Shown: positions 25,173 to 34,747 of the stretch, one piece after another
Position numbering within the stretch: position 1 is the first letter of the stretch
Layout: the number at the start of each line of letters is the position of its first letter
From: Trichoderma breve
Lineage: Eukaryota; Ascomycota; Sordariomycetes; Hypocreales; Hypocreaceae
Length of the DNA: 64,000 nt
Assembly: GCF_028502605.1 (NCBI RefSeq)
Contig: NW_026611593.1
Coordinates: forward strand, 1,612,001 to 1,676,000
Direction: 5' to 3'
The notes under the pieces: model-generated
Told to the model about the DNA's origin: nothing
The model's input: only the letters and a program-made list of their open reading frames with translations
Database searches by the model: none
Translations under genes and position numbers: made by a program

Positions 25173-28100
25173 GACATGCTTGAACTATGCGAACTAACCA
25201 AGGGCATCGGTGTCTTGATGGGAACTGTTTTACAGCTGGGGGAAGGAAATAAAAAACACTCTGCTTATCGGACGAGCGGAGACCTAATCATTGGGGTTTG
25301 GAGTTTTAAAGATGGAGTTTTGCCTGTTTGTCTATATGGGGCTTCAGGCGAGAGGTAGATTGTTATTGATAGAAGGGATACATATACGTTTAATTATTGG
25401 CTTCGTCGGAATTGTCAAGATCATATTCTCAACATGGTTAACCAAACCAGTTCCTGGCCTATCTCTTCTTGATGTACAAGTAGCACCTTGGTTTAACGGC
25501 AGTTCCAGCCTCTATGCAAGGGGCTACTATCATCGGATGATACGGCTTCTATGCTATAAACTGGAGTGTATATGATAAATGCCTCTGTACGACTCGCGCA
25601 CAAGGAAAAAATGTCCCGCAACTGCCGAGAGGCGCAAGAGGTCATTTCAAGAGACCCGATGTCTAACGGCGATCTGTGTAATCTACTGCGCATAAAGGCT
25701 GGACAAGAACAGGTGTAGCACCATAACCTGGTGTCACATCGGTGCTGTTGGGCTAGTCCATGGCTGATTTACAGAGCTAGACGCAAACTAGACGTGATCA
25801 TCAGGACAGATGAGATGAGAGAGCCAGCTGGAAGAGGAAGGGAGCAGCGGGCGTGCCGTCAGTGTGTGCCCGTTTTGAGTTGGTGATGTGACGGGTTGGA
25901 TGCCCCTTTTGGGGGTGATGAGATTAAATTGGTTGCCTGGGGATAGATACAGTGGAATCTGGGGGTTTTAATCTCGCAGGGTCCTTTTTTGGGTGTTCGA
26001 TAGGCTTGTTTGGAGATGCTGTTAGTTCTGCTGGGGGACGGGATTTCAATGGTTCATGTTGGCTCCAGAGGTAATCTTACTTTGGGGGACTATTTTGCCC
26101 AACTGGAACCAAAATGCTACCACCTACAATACTAACCTTGCCCAACTAGACAACTAACAATCCCCGACTAAAGTCTTGTCATGACCAACGGGAGCTGGAG
26201 CTTGCGCCGTGGGAGAGTTTGGACGGACAACGCCGCTGCAGGTTGACTTGACGGAGTGCTTAGTTGGGCAACTGGCGGGCTGAGAATAAGTGAGAATCCG
26301 GCCCTTGTCACGCCCAAAGAATTTACAAGTGGTCTATATGCACCCTTTTCTTTCAGGGAGAAGGGAGCGTGTGTCAGGGGATCAGTACGAAATGCGTATC
26401 CAAGAGTAGATACCTAGTAGTTAATTACAAGCCTTTGCGTAAAGCTTTGGCTTCACGGAATATTATGTCGTCTTGAAATTGCGCACTGGCAAAATACTAA
26501 GCAATCATTGCCAACGCCCATCTACTGAGCTAAGGGGATGCGATCGCGCTGAGGCCACCAGGCGCGCAGTGAGGCGCCTCGAACATGGAAGATGGCTTGA
26601 TTTGCCCTGGTTGTTTTTTAAGTGGATGTGGATGCCCTTGTGAAGATGATCAAATCAATTCCTGAGGTTCAGGTTGGAAAACATTGGCCGGGGCGGCAAA
26701 GGCTGGAGTTTGTCCCAGCCAGTCGATTGTTTGGCCCGCCACGAAGGTGAGAAGCGAAGGTAGCGTTTACCGCGGGCAGCCAATTGAATCAACTGAATCC
26801 TTTCCGCGCGCCAATACACCGATGCAGCCAGGTACTAGTACTCGCCCTTATATTGCCTGAAGATTGATGCTTGTTGCATACGCGCCGCCGATTTGCTGAC
26901 GGTTTCCCGCATTAACGCCGGGGAGGTTTGTAGGCGAGATAAGGCTCCCCGTGGTATTTCGCAAGTTGCAACATTGAACCATCAAATGTGCATCCAATTG
27001 CAATTGACGGCTCAAGAGTCGGTGCCCCATTCAGCATTTTGTCCGACTTGGTACCTGCATGCATTGCAGCTAGTGGCTCATGCAAGACAGGGCGCTAAAA
27101 CACCAGTCCAAACTCTGTGTTCCATTGGCACTTTACCTGGACGAGTATGTGCTTGTACTGTACTGGGAACCAGAGAAACTCGAGGAGGTGGATCAGATTG
27201 CTTGCATGCCAGCTGCGTCCAATGTCGCTCCTTTATTGTGTTCGTTCGCACGCGCATTCGGCGCAAGGGGCGGCTGAAATTGATCCGGCTCGCCTAGGAA
27301 CTTGCTGTGCTGCACATGCTTTACAGGACAGACAGGGCCCGCCGAATCTCCAGCTGTACCTGTACCTGAATCTGCATCTGTGAAGCTTCAGCCGTTATGT
27401 ACCTGGACCTGATTGCTTCAATGTTTCGCGTCAGTCAGGGCCTCTGGACAGCCAACGTTGAACTAGCGGCCGCTGTGTTCCCCTGGCCAAGGAGCGCTAG
27501 CGCAGGTACCGGGGCGAAATCATGGTGTGGCCCTGGCTCAAGGAGCTCGCCAACGTGCGCAATTCGACTGGACCTCCTTATTTCCAGGTTGCTTCTTTGG
27601 TGCTCAACCTAGCGCAGAGAGACTGTGCTTGGAACATGCGAAAAGTGGCATCAGGCTGTGCACTCACTCGGCCAATTGGGCGTTTATTTTTGGCAAAATG
27701 CTTGATTGCGCGCTTCTGGTAGCCGAAATGCCCGTCAGCTCCGGGCGATTGAGTGCTGGGCGCATACCTGCATATGCTATCTGATCAGCTGGCATCGTGA
27801 GATGATGGGTCGTTGATTGCTCGCCAATCAGGACGGAGGAGTGATGAGATAGAACGTCAAGAGGCGCTAACAACGCTCATCCATCCCATATCATATACTA
27901 GACCATACCTATTACAAAAGAAACCAAAAAGACCAGACGGAATGCAGTAAAGTAACTGGTAGAAAAGCAACGGTCCTCGTCAGAACCAGAACCAGGGGGG
28001 TAGATTACCCAGGCACTACTCATACTAAAGCAATCAATTGAAATGCAACCTCCACAAACCCTCGCCTGCCCCACAGCCTTGGATGCCTTTTTCGAGCCTC

Positions 28101-28480
28101 GCTTCTCCCCTTTCCCAGCAGCTTTTGGCTCACCGTCGCCGACTAAGACGGGCCTAACTCCAAATCCCCCCTCTTGCTCCGGGGCCCTACCACGAGTAGA
28201 GTTAGTGGCTCTGCTCTTTTCTTGGACCTGCGTCGTTGCCTCTCTTCGCCAACCGTCCCTTTCAGTCGATCCGATTCATGGGCAATTTTAACCTGCCACC
28301 GGCGTTAAGACTCGTGTCGTGAGCGTTGCTTTCTGGTGGCCGGCCCTCTTGCTCTTCGTACCTCGCTTGCTGCTGCTGCCCATTTCTTCGTATACGAGTG
28401 CTGTACCAGTATAGGATTCTTGTCCGATCCGACAGCTAGCGCTCGTACTCTCGTACCCCCCACGACGGCTGTTCAATATC
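25173..28480. other. Large intergenic region (3.3 kb)
   Basis: It holds the 3' flank of MED16 and the long upstream region of the coiled-coil gene. There is a G/T-rich stretch (about 25850-26050) and an 11-bp inverted repeat TTGCCCAACTA / TAGTTGGGCAA (26138-26148 and 26261-26271), with a further direct copy at 26095. Many TACGAGTA and GTACC-type words lie closer to 28400. Open frames such as 26893..27297 have no domain. I see no tRNA or other RNA gene. Confidence 0.55.
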
Positions 28481-31400
28481 ATGGACGTCGCATCGCAACC
28501 TGCCAGCGGGCCCGGAGCCATGGCGTCGATCCTGCCAGACTCTGATACACAATCTGCTTCATCTCGGGCCTCTCCACATCCATCGCCGTTGCGGCATAGC
28601 ACCATTCGCGAGGAATCAGACGACGAGGAAGACGACGAGTACTACAGGGACTACCAGGACGACTACCACCAGGACTACCAAAACGAGTACCAGCAAGAGT
28701 ACCACCAGGAGTACCAGCAACAAGGCTACCACCAGGACGGCCACCATCACCAAGACCACCACCATCTCCATCTCCAGACCAACCTCGACCCCGGAACAAC
28801 CACTGCAACCACTGCAACCACCACCATTGCCGCGCCTGTTCCTCCGGCTGCCATACGCACTAGCATCTCTGCCAGTCACAGCCGTTCCCAGACGCTCGAC
28901 TACGTAGATACATCTGCTCCCACCGTCATCTCTCCGGTCGTCGCCTCCTCTCTTCCCTTTCGCTTCTCCGGTCCCATCAAGCGGAAGCCCGTGTCCAGCA
29001 CCGCGGCGTCGTCCTCGCTTGTCACGCAGTATCTTGCCCAGGGCTCGCCTCGGGTTAACACCACCACCATCGAGCTGCCCAAGCCCGATCACAGATTCGC
29101 GCGGTCACCATCCGTCGACAGTCCCACCTTCTACGAGTACCCTGCCTCTGTCAAGGCCCCGGTGCAAGCTCCTCAACAGTGAGTATCTCTCTCCTCTGCC
29201 TCTCTCTATTACACACACAGACAGACACACACACCTACACACACCTCACCTCACCTCCCTCTTCTCTTCTCTCTCTCTTGTTTTCTATTACACACACCCC
29301 TGTCTAGAATAAAAGCAGACACATCCGTGCCATTGTCCAAGTAAAGACTGCAAAATCTAACTCGAATCCCCTTCAGAGAGTCCCAATCCAGAACAGCGCC
29401 GGCGCCAAGCGACGACGAAACAGTCACTGCTTCGGGAAACAATTCCACCCACGGTGGACCTTCTTTCGCTGAAACAGCTGACTCGGAGCTCTCTGATGTC
29501 CTGTCAGTGTACGACGATTTGCTCCCAGATCTGACACCCGACGGCACTCCCGACGGTGCTTCTGTCAAAGCTCACAACCACAACCACATCACGGACGCCA
29601 CCTCCGACGTCGAGTCCATTTACGACGACGACAACTCAAATCCTCCTTCATCTCCCCCCATGTTAGCACCAATCAAGCACGCACCTCCGCATCTACGGCT
29701 AGAAAAAGTCGACCCCTCCGCCCGGACAGGTGAAGGGCCGGATACATACATAGACGACTCACCACAGTCAGCAGCAATAGACGGGTCGCCCAAGCTGAAC
29801 AAACCGTTGCCGCGGTCACCAGGCGCAACCTCTCCACTGGCGTCTATTTTTGGTTGGGGAAATCCTTCACCTTCGGTCACGGATTTCTCGTCCCTCCCCT
29901 CCCCGTCTCCTTTGTCACCGACCGCTAAAGGCTCGGCCAATGACAACCGACGTTCAACGAACAGCTTATCATCCAGGCACACAAAGCCCAATGCAACATC
30001 AACTCTCGCCCAACAACGTGAATCGTTCTTCTCCACGCACTCACCACACATTTCCCAAAATACAGCCTTGGTCGACGAGATGGAGGAAGAGCTGAAAGCC
30101 ATCAGCTCCGAGCTGGCTGCATCTATCCGCCGCGAGATCGACCTAGAAGATCTGGCTGACAGGCTCCAGGAGCAAATCAACAGCGGTCCCCAGCCAACCG
30201 GCAGCAAGAGAACAAGCGACTACTTTTCCGACTCTGGCCATAGCACAGCCAAGCTCAGCGAGTTTGAATTGGGCCGAGACGAAATCGAAAAGGTTCAAAG
30301 GAGGTCGGAGCAGGAGAAAGCTTCACTTCGCCTTGAACTGACATCCAAACTACAAGAAGAGAGAGAAAAGCGGAAGGATCTCGACCAGAAGATTAGGCAG
30401 CTTCAAGAGAGAGCTTCTGAAGTGGATGTGGTCGAGATCAACAACATAGACGCCAGCGAGCGCATCAAGGAACTGGAGAACACATGCGAGGAGCTGAGGC
30501 GGAAACTGTCAGAAGAGCGCCAGTCCAAGGCCAATTTTGAAGACATTCTATCTGCCCTCAAGAGCCAGCTGCAGGAAGCCTCCGATGAGCGAGATAATCT
30601 CCGTGATGAGGTTGTTCCGGAGCTGAAAGCGCGAGTTGAAGGCCTGGAGACAGAGGCTGCCGAGTACGCTAATTTGACTTATGAGTCCTCCAGGATGCAG
30701 CAGGAGCTTCACACCCTGAAGCGCGAGAACAGCTCACTGCGCAACTCCATGGCTGGCGGCTTGGAAGACTTGCCCACCAAGCGAATGTCAGTGATAGGCC
30801 TGTCGGGCCTTTCTGGCCTGGGGGGCTTGTCTAGGTCGAACTCAGTGGGACTTGGGCGCTCAAACTCGGTTGCAAACCCTCGAAACCGGGCACCTCCCGG
30901 AGTTGGCGGCCTTAAGAGATCCGATAGTTTCAAGGCGGCTACGCAGGGAGAGTCTAGAGATACTTTGCTCGAGCGATTGAAAGACGTGGAAGAGCAGCGT
31001 GATGCTCTTCACGGCGCTCTTAAGAGTCTCTTGGAACGACACGAGTTCCAAAACCGGGAGTACCAGAAGAAGATTCGCATGCTGGAGAATGAGCGCCAGC
31101 GACTCACGAATGTCTCGCCAAGAAAAGCTGGCTTCGAAAAGGATATGTCCAAGCTGCGGACGGAAATCAATCTCCTTCGACGACGCGCCGAAGATGCTCT
31201 CGAGCAGAAATGGCAGGTTGAAAAGGGCCTTGGCGGCCTGAAGATTGATCTTGACCGAGCTGAGGAAGAGATTCAGTCTCTCCGTGGTCTCCTCGAGGAG
31301 AACGATATTCTAATTCCTCCCTCCCTTGCTCGCCAGAGCAGCTCTAGCGACTCTGCACGTGAGCCCGTTACCTCCGAGTCTCTCCGAAATGCGTACACAG

Positions 31401-32236
31401 AGCTACAGGCTTCATACGCCGAGTCTTTGGAGCGCATCCGCCAGCTAGAAGCGGACTCTAACTCTGACGAGGAAACTAAGGAGGCCATGGAACGCCTGGA
31501 GCGCTCACTCTCCGCCGCAGTTTTGGAGCGTGACGCAGCCAGGAGGGAGATTGACCAGCAAAAGATTCAGATCAATATCCTCGCGGCAAGTGATGCCGAA
31601 TCGGTTGCGGCTGACAACACTCTGGCGGAGCAGCTCAAAGAGTCTGCCGAGCTTATCGAGCAGCTCACCGCTCAGGTTCGACAGCAGCTAGATACCAACT
31701 CCGAGCTTCGGGAGCGTCTGGAAGCTGCCGTCGCCAGGGGAGAGGCTGATCGCAAGACCAACTCGCAGCGCATTTCGGAGCTCCAGGAGCGTCTTCGTGT
31801 TCTGGAGGACCAGGTCGTCGCCGCCCAGACTGCATCAGAGGACCGCGTCGTCCGCCACGAAGAGGAAATTACCAGACTGCGTGAGGCGCACAATGAGCAG
31901 CTACGCCGCCTTCAGGCCGACCCCTCTGATCCCTCTGCGCACAAGTCAGGCCCTAAGCCGCTGCTGAGCACCAAACCCATCCCTGCCAAGAGCCTCGAGG
32001 AAGAGGCTGATATGAAGACGCTTCGGGCGCGTGTCCTTGAGCTTGAAAAGGCCCTCGCCGAAGCAGAGGACGAGATGCAAGAGGTCGTGGCTAAGATGAA
32101 CATGGCTCAAGTAGAAGTCCTTAACCTCCAGGAGGACCGCGAGGCCGCAGTTCGGGAGACTAGGCGACTTGAACAGCTGCTGAAGAAGGAGCAGTCCAAG
32201 GCTGGCTTTGGCGGATTCTTTTCTGCTCGAAGCTGA
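28481..32236 (+). CDS. Large coiled-coil protein with Tyr/Gln/His-rich N-terminal region
   Basis: Two exons, 28481..29178 and 29377..32236, joined by a 198-nt phase-2 intron (GTGAGT..CTTCAG), give 1185 aa. Residues about 46-98 are a striking Tyr/Gln/Asp/His-rich stretch of [DE]Y-x-x units. A Ser/Pro-rich disordered part follows up to about 460. From about 464 to the C-terminus there are long heptad-type coiled coils rich in Glu, Leu, Arg and Gln. They are broken at about 690-750 by a Gly/Ser/Arg/Asn-rich linker with LSGLSGLGGLSRSNSVGLG. It ends GFGGFFSARS. It resembles fungal proteins annotated loosely as M-protein or involucrin repeat proteins; that name reflects coiled-coil content only. 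A cytoskeletal or tethering role is possible but unproven. The intron carries CA- and CT-rich microsatellites. A 33-nt candidate exon inside it would need a 36-nt intron, so I left it out. Confidence 0.8.
29195..29306. repeat. CT/CA-rich microsatellite inside an intron
   Basis: Alternating CT-rich and (CA)n-rich tracts occupy most of the 198-nt intron of the coiled-coil gene and may explain its length. Confidence 0.75.
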
Positions 32237-32944
32237 GGGGCGTGATTTAACAAAGGAGCCATGTTAAAGTCGCCCAGCGCTATTCCCATAATACTAATTA
32301 AAGAGGTGGAATGTATGGAATAAGTCAAACAGCATTCAGCGATTGGAGTTTGCTTTGCTTTGCTTTGCATCTGCATGATGACGGCATTATTCTGACGCCT
32401 AATAGAGTCGGCGGTTGTGTGAATTTGGGTTTTCTTTCTTTTCTTATCTTTTGAACAAGACGCATTCAAAATTACTGGCGCTTCAAGAAGCTATATAGGA
32501 GTTTGGAGTATATTTTTTTTCTCTATTTTGCATGGGACAGTTGGGGACAGCCCCAAAAGAGAGACCAGCTTTACACATGTTTTATATACAACGCAACAAT
32601 TCTGGGTTTTGGCCATTACAGATCGGAAAAAGCTTGAAACAGTCTTGCATTACAACATTGAACACACGCCGTTGGAGAAACTGCATGGAGGGGATCTTAT
32701 CTTGCATACTACTATCTAGAAATGCTTCTTCCTAATATTTGTTTTACTACTGCTTTGGCGGGCATGCAGAAGGGAGGGGAGACGGATTGAATTGTGTACT
32801 TGTATATAGAAGTTAGTTTTGCAGTAATAGCAGATTGCAATGTGATTATTCAAAAAGAAAGTGCATTTGATGCTACAGAATCTCAAGATTCGTGTTGCCT
32901 CCTGCCGTCACGGGGTGACTTACATGTGGCATTCAACCTGGTGA

Positions 32945-32963
32945 ACTCTCTCTCTCTCTCTCT
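32945..32963. repeat. (TC)n tract
   Basis: About nine TC units some 190 bp upstream of the membrane-protein start codon. Confidence 0.85.
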
Positions 32964-33013
32964 TTACTATCCTCTTCTTTTCGTCAGTTCATTCAACAAC
33001 TATCACTTATTCT

Positions 33014-33089
33014 CCAAACTATCACTTACTATCCAAACTATCGCTTATTATCCAAACTATCGCTTATTATCCAAACTATCGCTTATTCA
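33014..33089. repeat. 19-bp tandem repeat, four copies
   Basis: The unit is CCAAACTATCGCTTATTAT with one or two changes per copy (33014, 33033, 33052 and a truncated copy at 33071). A more degenerate copy precedes them. It lies 65-140 bp upstream of the ATG at 33155, so probably in the 5' leader or core promoter. Confidence 0.85.
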
Positions 33090-33154
33090 AACTGCAGTCT
33101 ATCTTTTTCTGAATATTCTATCGGCCATCACCCCCTTGAAAAAGGGTGTTAATC

Positions 33155-34140
33155 ATGTTATCAGCACAAGCTCACTTTGTCTTTTGGGCACTCTCTTTCA
33201 TCTCTCTCCTAGCGCAACCGCTCCGCCCTTCTCTCAAAGAGCATTTCGATACCAACGGCGAGGTACAGGGCGTCTTGGAGTGCGCAGTTTTCTGCTACTT
33301 TGTTTGGCTATGCCTCTTCATCATCGAATTCAGGACGCGGCCCTCTCCTTACAAGCTGCCGCGCCAGCCGAAGCGCAAGCGGGAACCCCAGGCGAAGGGT
33401 TAGAGACGGATTCCTCAGATGGTTGGCAGCGCGACCTTGTGGAAGAGGGATTGGTTTTTTGAAGTTGGGACGGGGCTCATGTGTTTGATTGTGGGCGATG
33501 CAGCGTTATGGGCGAGCGGTGTTGCGGATGAAGGGGTCAGGGGAAAGATTGTGAGGGTGCTGGGGACGTATTTGTATCTTGGGACGGTTGATCCTATTTG
33601 GCGCTACGTGAGTTTCTTTTCTTTTCCTCCTATGACGTTGTTAGACATCTTGATTCTAAACAATTTTGGAACAACAGCAGCTGAGGCACGATATGATGCT
33701 CTTTTCGAAGGCGACGCCGGAGCTGATGGTTCGTAACGTGCTTGTTTCAACTGCATCCATCGGGGCGTTGTCTTTTATAGTGGAAGCGGCAGCGTTTGTC
33801 TATACGGGGGAGCCACTGGACGTTCTCGAGTTTTGGTTTGAAGGCACGACGAGGATGCACCAGGTCTTGGTCTTGATGTTGCTTCTGGCGCCTTTTGCAG
33901 ACCTGGCAGACACGGTACGAAGCAAAAGTTGATTTTCTTTGTTTGGGACAAGGCTGACTGACTCCGGTGTGTGTGTAGCTCGTTTATTTGTATCTCAAGA
34001 GATATAACTACAAGCAGTACTTGGCGCAGATTGCGGAGTTGACTCAACTGAGGTCTCGGACCATGATTATAGAAAGATTGTGGGTGATGCTCTGGCTGTG
34101 GTGGATGTTCTCCGTGCTCAGGGTTTACGATTATATGTGA
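33155..34140 (+). CDS. Uncharacterised multi-pass membrane protein, frame interrupted by one in-frame TAG
   Basis: From ATG 33155 the frame encodes two hydrophobic segments (residues about 6-24 and 40-60) and a basic stretch, then meets TAG at 33401-33403. The same frame continues beyond the stop with further hydrophobic segments. It is joined by two well-formed phase-0 introns (donor 33608, acceptor before 33678; 33915..33978) to a final exon ending at 34140. Three readings are possible: (1) a nonsense change or readthrough of a protein of about 283 residues; (2) a 156-nt intron (GTACAG at 33263 to CAG at 33418, phase 0) that removes the stop, giving 231 aa but also removing the second membrane segment; (3) an 82-aa protein followed by a separate gene starting at 33419. 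The third-position GC of the skipped part looks coding. I do not recognise the family. Confidence 0.6.
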
Positions 34141-34747
34141 TGAGCCGGGTGTAGTAGATGGCTGGAGATGCTATTTTGGGAGATTTTTTGAGCTGGATTG
34201 GTATTTGTTAGGGTTTAATAGCGAGGGTGATGATGTCTTCTATTTTTGTATTGGTTAGATAGCGAGCATGACAGCGAATAGTAGCGAACATTATGGATTG
34301 ATTCCATGACACTTTAAGTTGAAGAGATCTAACAAAGCACATGTGTTGTTACAGATGGATGGCTGAGGCGCTAATAGGCTCCAGGTCGTCAAGTGTTTTA
34401 GGCGCTGTTGCCTAGGTAGGTAGTCCGCTGTAAGTGGCACAGTCAGCAGCTCTACAAAAGGACTCAGCTCCAAACTTGATTCCGTGCACGATCAACATTA
34501 CTGAAACCTCAACACCATGTGAACGAATCAACTGTGCAAGCAACAGCCAAGAAATCGCTGCCAAACATTTGAACCTCGATGCTTTTGGTCCGGGTCTCTA
34601 ATAATAACCGCTATCTTCTGCAGAATTCATGGTCCAAGGCGCATGCGACTCAAAGACGTTCATTCCCCTTCACGCTCTTTGTTGGCGTGTAAACGCAACA
34701 GCGCAAGCACAAGTGCAAGACTATCTACCCGTTAATTCACTTCCAAA
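34141..34747. other. Intergenic, promoter side of the family X polymerase
   Basis: About 600 bp between tandem genes. It must contain the terminator of the membrane-protein gene and the promoter of the polymerase gene. Nothing else is recognisable. Confidence 0.6.

Larger units (their letters stand above)
32237..33154. other. Intergenic, 3' flank of coiled-coil gene and leader of membrane-protein gene
   Basis: AT-rich DNA with short TTTGC repeats at 32350-32368, a (TC)n tract at 32945-32963 and a 19-bp tandem repeat at 33014-33089. The long + frame 32794..33462 runs through these repeats and is not protein-like. Confidence 0.6.

Noticed and set aside
29308..29340. 33-nt micro-exon inside the coiled-coil gene intron
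   Set aside because: Phase would fit, but the following intron would be only 36 nt, below what the fungal spliceosome normally removes.
33399..33418. 20-nt GTTAGAG..CAG 'intron' removing the TAG
   Set aside because: Far too short to be spliced and it would shift the downstream frame.
32794..33462. 222-codon frame spanning the tandem repeats and the membrane-protein gene
   Set aside because: Its first half is translation of CT and 19-bp repeats and its second half is an out-of-frame copy of the real gene.
34350..34470. tRNA-like words (GGCTGAGGCGCTAATAGGCTCC)
   Set aside because: No matching acceptor stem or T-arm (GTTCRA) at the right distance, so no cloverleaf.
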